Assembly: GCA_017590115.1 (NCBI GenBank)
Contig: JAGGNK010009114.1
Location: forward strand, 20,483,747-20,547,746
Source of the DNA: Montifringilla adamsi
Lineage: Eukaryota > Chordata > Aves > Passeriformes > Passeridae
Direction: 5' to 3'
Length of the DNA stretch: 64,000 bases
Part shown: positions 12,201 through 25,647 of the stretch, piece after piece
Layout of the letters: every line of letters begins with the position of its first letter
Position numbering within the stretch: the first letter of the stretch is position 1
Made by a program: the position numbers and the translations under genes
Notes under the pieces: generated by a model
The model's input: the letters and a program-made list of their open reading frames with translations, nothing else
Told to the model about the DNA's origin: nothing
The model's database searches: none

Positions 12201-15200
12201 TTTGCAGTGCCATATGTGGTTTTTCTGAAGGGCTCTTCAGAGTCTGCTCCTTCATTGCTGCCCCAGCCAACTCCCCCTGAATTTGCCAGTGTCTCTGAAG
12301 CTCAGGTATCAATGATATAACACTAGATGCAAATAATGAAAACTGATCTTTTTTCCATAATTGCTTCCAGTCAAATAGGCGTGGAAGGATAAAAAAATAA
12401 TAATTTGCTAATACAGGAAAATAGAGGAAAGAAACTCACCCTGTTATTAATTTGAATAGAATTACTGGGAAAAAAATCTTTATATCCTTTATAAAAAAAA
12501 TTCTCCCTTGCTATTCAAAGTCTCTAATTTTGGTTGTCTTAATGTATTTCTCAGGTAAGTCATAAAGTATGATTTTTATGTTTATTATGGTTTACACACA
12601 AAATTGTATCCAAAAAGCTTTATAGGTACTAAAGTATGACATCCTTTACTCAACCACACCCTGATAGTGAGAACAGTAATTCACTCATAAAGATTGATAG
12701 CTGGCATTTGTCTTCAAGTTGTCCAATGACTGCATGAGAATTAAAATAAAATTATCTTCTCACCAAAGGAGTTAGTTATCCCTGCAGGCCAGGGCTGAGG
12801 TGGAGTTATGATGAATCACGCACTGGGAGGATCTCTAGCTTTCAATGAAATTAGTAACTTCCTTGCAAATTAATTTAATTACACCTAACAAAAATCTCTG
12901 TTCACAAAACACGCATCTTTGGAGGTCTAAAAATAGCAGATGTACTATTCCTGTCATTAGAAATTTCTGTGTTTTTCTCTCTTTCCCACTGCCTTGGATG
13001 AAGGGAAGAGGAAACAGTTGTTCTAGAAGAGCCAAAATAGAAGATTTTCCATGGCTGCTAAACTGCAAGCTGGTTTCTCGGCATGTTTGAATTCATAGAG
13101 TGCCTTCAGCTTGAATAGAGCTACACTGAGTCATCCTGATGTGGGGCCTGACCAAAAGTCTAGGCTTCTCCTAATAAAAAGAGTGAATTATAAATTTTGG
13201 AACAATTTGGCTCCAAGCAATGTATCTTACAGGTACAATTTATGAGAACAATAACAAGTGCTGGAAATTTTAATTCAAAAATTCATTAGCAGTAATCATG
13301 GTTTTCTTTTTCCACAGACACCATAAAAGCCAAGTCTGCTTGAATGAAAAAAGAAAAAAGATCTTTCCCATTTCTGAACTCTGCATCTGCAGCAAGCATT
13401 GGCACCAACTGCAGAGGAGGTCTTTGAGATAAAAAACTTCAACGGCTGCTTCTCGGTTAATGTGAATATTGTACACCTCCAGTGTAACCTTCCCTTTGTT
13501 CAAATCCTCCAAGACCACAGATTTTGCCCTGTTTCACTGCATCCAGGTCACAGCTGCTATGGCAGTGCCAGCAGGTCCTTCCCAGTCTGACCCCTCTCAC
13601 CTGGGAGTGGGGAGGATGATGCCTTGCTTCCAACAGTTCTGCTGCAACCTTCATTAGCCATGGAAATGTCTTAATGGGGACATTCTCTGAGGCTTGCTTG
13701 TCACAGGCAGGTTTGCTCTGAACTTCAGCCAAGTCTCACCTGGCCAGCACCTTTTGTTATATCAAACACAGTGTTAGGGCAAAGGACTACGTTCAGTGCC
13801 AAATAATGAGTTATAAAATACTCCATATGAAGAGATAGTTCATTTGTCTCCCCACATCCAATTCAGGTTAAAAGACTTGATGAATGCTGGTGAGTATTCT
13901 TGTCTGGACAGACAAGCTTACTGACGGATAAACAACAGAAATATATGCAAGAATACACACATTGTTGAGAATATTGTGCTTATAAAAATACATATTTTCT
14001 GAAAAAGGGCCCTGTTCCTGTGCTGTAATGCACCTATTATTATCTGCAAAGAATTCAGAAGCCCCTGCTCTAAAAAGTATGGCTTATCTATAATTTAAAC
14101 CGAAGGAGACTTTCCTTTAGGCAACACAGACTTCGTGACACATGAATGAGCATCTCTGGCAGTGCCTAATAGTTCACCACCAGTACCAGAGCCTTTGCAG
14201 CATTTCCACCTCCCTTGAATTAGAGAAGGTTTTCATTTACAATACTCAGAGGGAAACAATATTATTTTTGCAAAGGTAGCCTGGCAGTTTTGCGCTAGTC
14301 ACTGGCAGCTAAGCTCTGCTTCCTTCTTCCCTAGATGGGATGCCACTCCCTGCAGAGATGAGGAAGGAGAAGAACAGTGCTCAGCATGGAGTCACTCTGC
14401 AAGCACAGGACTGAATCACAAGATACAGCTGCAAAACCTCAGGAAATCCTTGTCTTGTTCCAGGCCAACCTCACCTCAGAAATAAAACATACCCCTCACT
14501 TTTTTTTACAGAGCACCCAAGACACGAAGCACTGGCAGTACTCAGAGGTGGCACCGAGGTAATTTAACAACGTCATCAAACCATGAGTTAGAATTTGATT
14601 TATAATGATGACTAACCCAATAAAATGGTAAAGCAAGTCAATACGCAGGCTCAGAGACTTCTCCAATTTTTTACCCCCTAGTACTTTGATGATGCAGTCA
14701 TCATAAAGCATTCCAGACATGTCATGCTCGGTGGAAACTATGGAACAACAAAGCCTCACGTGTATCCTTGCAGAGATCAGGTCATTCTTCATTACAGCTG
14801 CATAAACCCATTCACAAGATCAGCTTTTTTGTGGTAACAATGAAAGGAGAGGGGTAAAACCCCCAACCTCTTGATCACAGCATGTGATTAGTTCTTAGTA
14901 AGGAGGATATTTTTTCGTGGAAGTGGTAAATTTTCAGGTGGAACAAAAAAATCCCAAAGCCCAGGAGTTAAAATCCCTGTAAATTGACATTGCTATGCTG
15001 ATTTATGTCCATTGAGAGTTGTCCCTTCGTAATTTGTTCCAGGTTGGAATTTTACTATGGAGAAATATGCACATTCTTGTAAAGTCAAGGAAAAATATAC
15101 CCAACTAAAAGGGTAGTTTCCATGTAGTTCTATTTTTGACCACTTTAGATATTTTAGGCTATGTCTTACAATCATCCTATTTATGGGATCAAAAAGAAGT

Positions 15201-15799
15201 TACCCAGATATGGGAATAAAGTTAGTAAAGTCATTGGTCCAGACAGGACTCAGGCTGCTAAGTACATGATGATTGATATTGGACACATTTCCTTCTTGGC
15301 AGGGAGTTTTGGCTTTCAGCTACACTGTGCTGACATCAAGCACATTAAAAGTGAACCCAAATATCTGCTGAAATTCATGGAGATGTTGAAACACTTTCAA
15401 CTCTGAAGCCAAGGATGTGTCAGCTGAGAAATCTGAAGTCTACCTTAGACTTTTTCATTCAAATTTGGGGAAGAAATGCTCAGCAAACTTGTCAAGTCTA
15501 AGCAAGCTCTTTTACAACCCACTTCTCTATTTTCTTGTGGCAGTAGTCCACCAGCAACAATCTTCATGAAAGCAGTAGAAAGGTCAACTGTTGCATGTGT
15601 TTGACAGCCCTGGATGCAGTCCCAATGCACAAAAGTGGGTTCAGAACCCTAATCTATATTTCACTTTCTATATCAGGCAAAGAAGACAAGTTTTAGTCTC
15701 ATCTTTTGCTGAGGCAGGTGATTTCCAGAGAGAATCCTCTTACTCAAGAAATGTATTACAGAACAGAAGCATACTTATTACCTTTAGACACCCTCTCCT
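9271..15799. other. Unique noncoding sequence, nothing identified
   Basis: Mostly AT-rich unique DNA with short homopolymer runs (for example poly-T at about 10285-10297) and scattered short open frames of up to 108 codons on either strand. These have no recognisable domains and mutually exclusive overlaps. No structured RNA, repeat family or promoter is recognisable. Confidence 0.55.
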
Positions 15800-15892
15800 C
15801 TCTTTCAGGGCTCTGTAACTTCCCATTCTCACTTCTTTTAATGCATTTTCTGCTTTCCCATTCCCTCCTAGTGCTGCTGGATTCAAATCCTG

Positions 15893-15906
15893 ATCAGGCG
15901 CCCCCT
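15893..15906 (-). promoter_or_regulatory. Possible CTCF-like core
   Basis: Read on the minus strand this is 'tgagggggcgcc'. Its 'AGGGGGCGC' part fits the most informative portion of the CTCF core motif (AGRKGGCGC). The upstream CCA half of the motif is absent. The CpG-containing core stands out in a CpG-poor surrounding. This is a weak match and may be coincidence. Confidence 0.2.
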
Positions 15907-18900
15907 CAATGGGCCAGTGCCCCACCAGCTGTATCAGAAGCCCCCATAGAGAAACCTGGGGAATACCTGGAAGGCTTCAGATCAAAAAACCACAAGTCAC
16001 GATGTGTTTGTGCTGCTTAACCAAAAGCTGCATTCAGGTTGTAACTGGTTGCTCAGTTTGGCATCTGTGGTAACACAGATTGCTCAGTTTAATTATTTTT
16101 CTCTTTGGTGGGCAGGTTGCATGCGGGAGTTCTGCTGTCTTCCATTACTTCAAAGGCTGTCAGGATTTCAATAACTTTTTTTAAATGAACCCACACGGAT
16201 TTTTAAGGCACTATTTTTCAAAGACAAAGTAATTCCACCTTAGTGGACAGTTTCATATGTGCTGGAACTGTGATAAAGCCAAGTGCTTTTCCCAGAAAAC
16301 GTCTCTCTGGAGTGGCCTAGCATTAGTATGGTTTTTGTGTAGGCACTTTGTGGTTTTAGTATTGATTTTTCTTAACTTAATTAATCAGTTATACATTGGC
16401 TTCACCTGAGTGTCCTGCATTTTAATGTTACAATGAATAGTTTGTTCAATAATTTGTTGTTTTTCTTTTTTGACCACACCATGGTTTATATTTTAAATAA
16501 TCATTAAAACAGGTTGAAAAAACAGTTACAGAACAGGTTTGAAATGATGAGCATGCTGATTCAATTACATTTTCAGATTTAAAAAAATATTTTGGAGGAG
16601 AACCACATTAACAATTTTTTTCCTTTCTGTATGGATGGGATTTCAGACATTCTTTCAAAGCTGACAGTCAGACACAGACACTAAGAGGGCACTGCAGCCA
16701 GGTCTGTGGTAAATCCCACTGGATATCCACTGAGCTACCTCAGGGAAGAGAGCCAGGCCTGCAGCAAGAGCTCACCAAGGTGCTCTCACCACTGTTTCCT
16801 GGGGTGCTTGAGGTTGCACTGAGCCCCCAGTTCCAAGCTGACAGGTCGAAGCAGGAGTGTCTCCTCTGGAAACACACTGCCAGCTACCACTTCTGTTTTA
16901 GATGCGTAAATATAATTTCAAAAATAATACTTGCTTTCGACTATTTAAACATTTGACTGTTTGTACTTCCATTAGGATTTGAAATGAGAGTAAAGATTAT
17001 TGAATATAATAGTAATATATTCAATAGTAGTTTTGGGGGATTTTTTAAACCAGGTCTATCAGAGAGGAAATAAAATGAATTGCCTATGTGAAGAAAATTA
17101 ACAAAGTTTGAAAATAAAGTACAATTTAAAGGCATATTGTGTTAACCTTTCACACAAAATATTTTATGCTGTAAAAAGAGCAGAAATAGTCTAAGCACCC
17201 TAAGGAGGGACGTTAGCCCTCATTTAGAAGACATTCAAACAGTGAAGTAAAGTTATTTGAAAAAGCAGTTTAAAGAATCTCATCCATCTCACTGATAAGA
17301 GACAATATCCATGTAGTACATATACAAGATAAGAGACAATTTTGTTTGTGCTCTGAGACAGAAGAAATCTGAAAATGAGAAATATTTTCTGTGGCAAAAA
17401 CTTGAGAATAACATTACTGTTCATACACTTTTTTTTTCTTTTTTATTTAAAATCAGCAAAAGGTTTTATTGCTTTTCTGAAGACCAGCCAATTTATACCA
17501 GGAAAGAAACACATATTGACCTTATTGTCAGAAAATGGGCAGAATCAAGCATGTTTCAGCTGACTAACTAATGGAAATGTTTCCAGGCACATAAAGAGTA
17601 CAGCACGTGTGAATTAAGACGTGTACTAAGAACAATGGAAATAGGCACTGAAAGATAAGACATTGTTTAATGGGTTGTGTAATCTGATAGTTGACATCAT
17701 GTGATCCAGAAGCTGGATTTTGCAAGGTTAAGATATCAATATAAGAAAGCAGAATGAAATGAATATTATAAATAGTCTCTAATGATGATGCCTACAATGA
17801 ATAGCTAAAGGTAACTTTCGAGGAAGGAACTCTCAGGAGTTCAGCTTTAATGCTAGATCTGAGCTTAACCCTCCGGGGAAAACTTTTCCAGCATTTTTGA
17901 GTTAAAGATCTGCACTCTGTGTGGAAAAAAATAGAACAGAGAGCTGGAAACTCAGAAATCCATTTTGCTGAAGTAAAGAGTTTTCCCAAAGCAAACCAGA
18001 ATCTCTGAAGATTTATCTGGTAGGATAAGCAGGCACAGTTAGGTCTTACCTGAACCAATTGGCTACCAATTCTTTTGTAGTGGGAATGAGGATGATATAA
18101 ATACCTTTTGAACTAAATATTTCTTTTGAGACTTTAGAACTTCTCTGCAGAACAGTTTAGTTCCAAATTACCAGTATTTACCAGCAAAAGACATCCGACC
18201 CCCAGCTCAACCGTTTGACATAAAACTGTTAACAACAGAAGATCCCTGTCTCAGTCTCAGGTCTTGGTCAAGTCAGACTTGGATAGGAGAGAATGATTTC
18301 CTAGATATTGGAACACTTCTGAAGCTATATCAATCATCCTGCACATCTGGCAGTCCCAAACACAGAATTACCCAAGGAGGCTTTAGGAGTTGATTTCATC
18401 CTGTTATTATTTTTCATTGTTACATCTCATCCTTTCCCCCTTCTTTTTCATGACCATCATTTAGGTTACAGTCTTTCAGAACAGAAAATGTAGGTCTTTT
18501 ATACAAAAATAGAAGTATGCTTTATGTTTGCTGTCCTTCTGTAGAACAAAAGAATTAAAGCTGCAATATTGATCCGAGTTAGAGTTGACCATTATCTACT
18601 CAAAAGTTACATGGATATCTGATCTGATATAGAACTAGCTTGTCCCTTGAAATGAAACAAGACCAACAGATATGGAAAACCATAATTAGCTGAAGTCTAA
18701 CAAACTCCAAGGTACAAGGCCAGCAACTGATTCTCATCAGCCCTCCTCGTCATCTGTCCTTACTGTCTCTAAGAGCTGCTTTCTGTGGAGAAACAAAATT
18801 TTCAGCAAGACCTAAAGGCACCTGTTCCAGTAGCTGGAGGATTTGTTGGTCACCAGGTGGGAAACAGCTCAGCCTTGCTGATCTCACACACCCTCAGTGC

Positions 18901-21900
18901 CCACAAGTGGCCAGGGCACAGGTCCCACTCACATTTGTTCTGCCCTCTCATTTTGTGGGAAAATAACAGAGTCCCAAGAACAGTGACCCCTTCTATGGTC
19001 TACAGTGCTCCTGTGACCTCTGTGCTTCCTTCAGTGGTCCACATCAGGGAACTCCATCCACAGTGAGAATACCTCAGCACAGCATTTAATTTGACGATGG
19101 TCTTGACTGGAAATACGAAATTTCATATCACAATAGAGAACAAGCATGTGAGAGTTGTCTACAATAAAAACAGGATATGGAACAAACCTACATTTTGACA
19201 AAATTTATAATAATAAAAAACCCAACAACTAGGACAAGTTGAATCTGTCAGTAAACCTTCATACACTGTAAACTGATATATGCATATGCTGAAACTAATT
19301 TTCTGTTCCTTTAACCTCATCTCTTCCTTTCAATACAGATATTGTTGCTTTGTGACTCAGTCTGAATCACAAGTTTCAGCCTGAGGATGACTCTGTACAA
19401 ACAATTGAAGAAATTAATGCACCTCCAAGATGTTATTTAGTAGTGCAGACCATATCTGGTGATAAAAAACGTCAGCTGTCCGTGCTGGCCACAGAGCATG
19501 GCATCACAAAGGACATGGTGAGACCACAGCTGAGGTCATGGCACAGACAGGCTGGTCCTACCTCCACCAGGAAAAAAAAGGGGTTTTAAAGAGCAGAGTA
19601 TGTCTTGGGTGGGGCATGGAGAGAATCAGCCACAAGCTCCTGCCAGCCCTTGGAGTCAGAGCTCCAGGAGAGCAGGGGAATGATCCTGCAGTAGTCCTTG
19701 CTGCTGCCCTCCCTCCTCCTCAGCTCTCTCCCTCCTGGCACCCCCGGGCTCCCAAGAGATTAAAAAGGGAGAAATCCATCTCACTGCTTTCTCTCCCCAC
19801 AGCTGTCGGCTCCCCCAAACATCTGCCCGCTTGTAGATATCTAGAATTGATCTTCAGAAGAGCTGATACAATCAAATAAAAAGAAGCAAGCTAAAACAAA
19901 GATAGCATTTATATTTAAGTGAACATACATGACACACTTTCAGGTAGTCTACGTGTCTGTATCAGGCCACAGTTGGCTCTTACACTATTCTCATATCTAC
20001 TAATTGATCAAGGACTAGATTAATTGGTTGAAGATTAGATTGTTATGTGGGTTTAAAAAAAATTTAGGGTTGATTGAAAATATACACCTAAGCAGAAAAT
20101 TTCTCTATGTGAAATTAATAGTTTATCAGCATAATTGGGCATTATTTCAACAACAACAAAGATTTTTATGTCTACAGCTTGCCATTCAACTTATTTTTCA
20201 TATATTTCTTCCTAGTTTCTTTAGACTAACAATATTAATGGGAAAGAGAAGCAGCAGAAGAATCAGAATAGCAAGACACAATAAAGAAAAAAAGAAATTA
20301 AATTAAGAAAAAAACTTTAATTTTCCCAGCCACTTATCTCCCTGAGATCCTGAAAACCTGACTATTGTAGTGATGACTTTATGGCAGAAGAGCCATAGAA
20401 CAGCATAAACTGAAGCATAAAGTCACTTGCATTATATATATAAATTTTTTTTCTTTTCACCACTATGGTCTTGTAACCCCTATTGCCACAAACTTTCACT
20501 TATCCAAATTAGGATTTACAGGGGTAAGAAATACCTTGTCTTTCTTCTCTGGTTTCTGCTGAACCATTTCACATTTCCCTCCTGTTCTCCTTCCTGCCAT
20601 TCCCAGAGGACAACCCTGGACCAGATGTGAAAGAAGCAAGTCACAAACATGACCATAAATACTTCACCATGCAAATGCAATTCCTTCTGTCACATATAAC
20701 AAAACGCTGTACATGTCAGGCTGCTTATTCACACTCCAGCTTGCAACTAATCAGCACTAATCAGAGCAATCAGATTCACACTTCACTGAGCTTTCCCAGA
20801 TTTATGCAGCAGAGGACTTGGATTTCATCACTCAGGAAGGGAGCACATGGAGGCTGGAACACAGGGAGCAGCCGGCCCTCTGCGTCTCTCAGGAGAAAGA
20901 GAGTCTAAGGCAAACTTCAAAACAAGACCAAATTGATTCCTGATGCCATCTTTTCCTCTTAAACCAGTGAAGGATCCAGAAAATCAAGAAGCACCACTCT
21001 TCATCACTTTCATGTGATGAGTGGAGCAACAACAGAATGTTACCTGAAGTTACCATATCCTCTATGTAAAAATTATTTGGTTTTAATAAATCTCTTGTAA
21101 GACTTCGATCTCCAGGTCTCATGAGTCATATTACAGAGGAATTTACTGTATTTAATTTAGAAATCATTTGAAAAGGTCTATGACATTCATTTCTCTCTGC
21201 ACCCTATGAAGGGAGATCTCTAAATGAACGAAACTAAACCCAGCAAAGGGTTTATGATCTAAATGCATACGATTATTTGTTTAACAATGAAAAAAGTATT
21301 GAAGTATAAAGAAACCATTTAAATTTCCTTGCTTTAAGCAGCCGTCAGGTAGAAAACATACATAAATAGAGTTTTTAATGGTTTTGAGAGGAGCATTTGT
21401 AAAGAAAATTGTTGGAAATGATGAATGGCCCAGGGGCTTGGAGCCTTCTGTAACCTTCACATATGGTTTACTCTGCTGTAGACTCAGTATGAGATCAACC
21501 ACTTTCACCTGTATTATAATTAATTATTCATCTCATCTACCTGTAAGAACTGAAAATTTGGGCATTTCATCTAACTACCCTTTGTGGGTAACAAAACAAA
21601 ACAAATCCTCCCCCAAAAAACCTGTTCCAATATAACTGAAAACCGCTTCTGGGGGAGCTGAGTTAAAAAAACCTGACTCAGACAGGGTATGAAAAATGCC
21701 CTCTCCAAGTTTATTTGTTTCCAGGTAAGGAACAGAAATGCCTTCAGTGTTCAATCTCCCTTTAGAAAAAATTTATAAAGAGAATAATTTTTTTTTTTTG
21801 CATTCTATTCAATAAAGTCACATATTTTTGCCAGGGAAAGGGGACCACACTGGAAATCATTCATCTTTTTTTGAAATACAGGCAAAAAAATACACATACT

Positions 21901-23599
21901 CTAGAAATAAGAATCATTAAGGTGCCTAACTAAAAATATCCCAGACCTGTATGTGGATTAATATCTTGCAACTATAATTTATTTAGATAAGATATGCTAA
22001 CTTACACCATCTTCCCCCTATTCCTCGGGTGATTCTTACATCTTTATTGAGCCATGATAATTATAAAATTGCCAATCTTCCTTCAAAAAGTTCAGGATAT
22101 ATTACTCAACGTGCAAACTTGTTACTGCACTTATGTAACTCTCCATGACAAGTATTAACAGGGATATTAGCTGTACTTGAGTAGAGGCAAATCTATCCAA
22201 CATTTACCATCAGGTACACAAGTTCTGACATCAGAATTGTTTAACACCACCACTGACCATTTACATTCTTTTACAAGCTGCTACGAAGGACCATGATATA
22301 GTAAGTTTTTCATTTTGAGGAGGTGAATTTGATATTTCTGCTTCGAGGTGAGAGGAAAAACCCAAAACAAAGAGAACCAGAATAAATGTCAAGTTTCAAA
22401 AGTAAATGACATCACATGCACATAGGCCTTTTCAACTAAGCAGAGTTTTCTATTATACCAGTCACTCTTACTAGGGATCAAATACCAAAGTGAAAACAGC
22501 CATTTTAATACTGAAAAATGGAGCATTTCCTAGCAAAAAAAATTTCTGTAGCAAAATATTCACTTTCAGTACTTGTTTTTTTTAATTTTGATCTCAAAGC
22601 CACAGACGAATTTAACCTTCAGCAAATTAGCAACTTCCAATGGGAAAACAGCCTGTCTGGAACACAGATGCTTTTCAGAGCTCACCAAACTGATCATCAT
22701 TGCCATGGACACAAGCTGCTGATTTCCTAAGGAAAGCTGTCAGTGACTTAATGCTGAGGATTTAGAGGAATGGGGCACCATGAGACATGATAAGAACAGG
22801 ACTCATCTCTTCCATACACTCTCAAGCCCCACAGGGAGCTGGGAGCAGACAGTCCCAGGTGAAAGCAAAAGAAATCAGGTGAATAACTTCAAGGTTGCCA
22901 GGAGACTACACAGATACACAGGTCATTTGGTAGTTCATTAACAAATGGAGGTTAATTACAAAAAGCAGGTGTGTCTTCCACATTGAAGCCACCCATGCTG
23001 ACCCAAACCCAGGGGAGCATTTGCTCTTCAATAGAGATATAATCCAGCTCATCCTAAAAACATTTTGTGTACCCCACAGCCCCTTCACAGGTCCTGTCAG
23101 CTTGATGAGCTATGTCCCCAGAACATAGAGGATCACCTCTGCCGTCCTTAGCAGCATCTCCTACATCATCCCCTCTCTGATCAGGGCTGCTGAATCCCAT
23201 CGAGGCTCATCGAGGCAAGGGGCCACAGCAGTGGTAGCAGCTATGGACCATGGGAGAGGAAAGAAGCATTATTCCCTCCCAAAGAAATCCTCACCTCTTA
23301 TACAAGTCAGTATGGCACTGGTCCCATCCTTCCACTGGTCAGAGTAATGGGTGCCTTACTGTTCTCAAACTGGTCACATAATTATATTCTGAAGTTCTGA
23401 GTAAAGTGTGAGGAGGCTTCTTTCATTTACCCAGGTCTTTCATCATCAGAGATACCTGGACTCCCTCCTGGATCATCACAACTTGGCTCTGACAGCCGCT
23501 GGCAGAGGCTCAGCCTCCCTGGAATTAAGCACTAATAAAGCATCATCTGCTCTCACACCTCCACAGGGCAGAAGTGGATCCAGCTCCCCTTATATCGAC
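15907..23599. other. Unique noncoding sequence
   Basis: No gene is supported. At 19660-19820 there is a GC-richer stretch with a 113-codon open frame (19538-19879) and a pyrimidine tract ending in 'ccccacag' that looks like a splice acceptor, but no donor partner or domain can be tied to it. A 13-bp word, 'gataagagacaat', occurs at 17294-17306 and again at 17328-17340. Otherwise I see nothing. Confidence 0.5.
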
Positions 23600-23720
23600 T
23601 AACCCTGCTAATTACCCCCTGCTAATGATCTTTGCCAATGACCCTTGGAGATATAAGCTAATGATATCTCCCAAAGAGCTGTAATTGAATTGCACCTTCT
23701 GCTCATTAGAGGCCAAAGTC
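23600..23720. promoter_or_regulatory. Candidate conserved regulatory block with inverted repeat
   Basis: Dense TAAT-type sites occur here ('ctgctaattacc', 'gctaatgatc', 'gctaatgata', 'ctgtaattgaattg', 'ctcattag'). They surround an exact inverted repeat with arms GGAGATAT (23647-23654) and ATATCTCC (23664-23671) and a 9-bp centre, 'aagctaatg'. The motif density and the symmetry suggest a homeodomain-bound enhancer core. Conservation in other birds has not been tested. Confidence 0.35.
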
Positions 23721-25390
23721 CACTAACTTTACTGCCCTTAGGCAGAGCCCCGGTCTCTCCTCCCTCCCTGGCATTATGAGGACAACTTGTCAAAAAAAAA
23801 CACCTTACATAAGGAGGTGGCAGAAATGGCAGCTACAGGGTAAACAGAGCTTTACCTTTTTCCATCTTTCAAGAGATTTATTCCCTCAAGAGGAAGTGAT
23901 GATCTCAGTAACCAGGGCAGCACAGGCCAGAGCTGGGTATGTGCTCTATCACAAACACCTTGTGGGCACTCTGAGATACCCCTCTTTTCACCAACTTAGA
24001 TTCTCCAGCTGTGGATTACATCTTGTGAAAAAGTGTGTTACTTTCCTAACAATGGGATGCAATCAGTAATGAATTTCTGAGCCAAAATATATAAAGAAGT
24101 AAGTTAGGTGTATAAGATTCATCCATAAGATAAGTTTTGGTGGAACAGATATTTCATATGCTAAAAAAAGCCCTTACAAGCTCAATGACTGAGTTTTTTA
24201 ATCATTAGGAAGAGATTGACAGTGAGAGGAAATTTGGGGAAGAGCCAACATATTACAATCAAATAGTAAAACTATGAGAAAATGGTAAAACAATGAGCAA
24301 AGGCTCATTAAGAATGCCACAATAAAGAGAGTTTCTTCCCAATCCAGGTGACTTTCAGCATACCTCTTAATAAATATCCTGACTTTTGGCTCCCTGGTGG
24401 ATTTATCCTTGCCTGTGAATGCTCTTGGAGCAGGGCAAGGTGCCTGGGAGGCTGTTACCTCTGGAGCCACCACAGTTAAATTGAGCAGAGTCCACCAGGC
24501 AGAGCCCTGAGCTGCTGCTGTCTGCCCTGTGATCATCACAGTGCCCTAAAGCCAAAAGTGGCAATCTGTTAACACCCGGGAGATGTTGGCCACCACATCC
24601 TGTGCTTGCTTTTAGCCTCAGCATCCAGGGGGGTTGTGAACGAGGGGACACTTCTGCCTTGGAGCAGGAGTTGCTTAAAACAACAGTTAAACCTGAAGTA
24701 ACAAAAGAGAAAGTTAGATCCTCCTGCACAAGGAACCCCCACTGGTGCTTTGTTAATGACCAGGTGTGAGAGGAAGAGTCTTATTTCCACCTGCTATCTA
24801 ATGGAATGAAATACACAGCATCTAAAACACTCAGGAACACAGGGTATTTTTGCACACATCCTCTTTAGTCCAAGTTCTGACATTTTCACTCAATTCTCTG
24901 TGCACTTGTCTGATACTGATAACTCAGGTGACCAGGACTTTTCCATAGCTTAGCTGCAAAAATGAGAAAATGAGAACACAGGAGGTTCTGCTCTCCAAAG
25001 ACAGACATGACTAGCCAACCACACATAGAGGATATTAATATAGAGAGAGCAACAATGTTTATTTCAAAATGTATAAGGAGGCTGCAGCAGGGAGGAGGGA
25101 AAGATACCCAGAAAGCATAGAAAACAGATATTTATTGTGCTTCCCTGCCATAAACATTCCAGCAGCTCTGCCCTGGGATCCTAGCACCATTATACAGCTA
25201 ATATTGCTTGATTACCCATGCACCACCACAGCTTCAGCCTCCCAAGAACTGAAATCGAGTTTTCTATTCTTAGCTCGTGGTAATTTCAGCTCATTATGGA
25301 GGTGCTTGTATTCCATGAGCACAAGAGATAAAGGAAGCAATATAACTTTAATGAACAGCTGAAATAGCAACCACAGCAGGCTCAGTAGGC
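23721..25390. other. Unique noncoding sequence
   Basis: A GC-richer part at about 24400-24720 carries overlapping minus-strand open frames (113 and 108 codons) in different phases, without recognisable domains. No gene, RNA or repeat family recognised. Confidence 0.5.
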
Positions 25391-25411
25391 AAAAAAAAAA
25401 AAAAAAAAAAA
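25391..25411 (+). repeat. Poly-A tract, 21 A
   Basis: An uninterrupted run of 21 A. No retrotransposon body is recognisable upstream and I cannot see a target-site duplication, so I call it a simple homopolymer. Confidence 0.9.
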
Positions 25412-25621
25412 TCTTTTCTCTGATGTTGTCTTGATTTCTGTCCCACAGGTCTTAGCAGTTAGTGCTCTATGTATGTTTTATGAAGATATTCACACACACA
25501 TATGCTTAATGGAAACAAATATGACATCCTATTTAATAAAACCAGGTACACACCAGCCTGAAAGGTAGAACCACTCAAATCATGGAAAAAGGAAGAAAGG
25601 AAAGGTGTTACCTAGATTCAG

Positions 25622-25647
25622 TAATAATAATAATAATAATAATAATA
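25622..25647 (+). repeat. (TAA)n microsatellite, about 8.7 units
   Basis: A perfect run of TAA/AAT trinucleotides, bounded by 'attcag' upstream and 'acattttaag' downstream. Confidence 0.95.

Noticed and set aside
15868..15895. 'gattcaaatcctg' that resembles a tRNA or SINE B box
   Set aside because: Stem does not pair and no A box lies upstream at the right distance.
19538..19879. 113-codon open frame with a splice-acceptor-like 'ccccacag' inside
   Set aside because: A lone acceptor-like string is common; no donor, domain or coding bias to support an exon.
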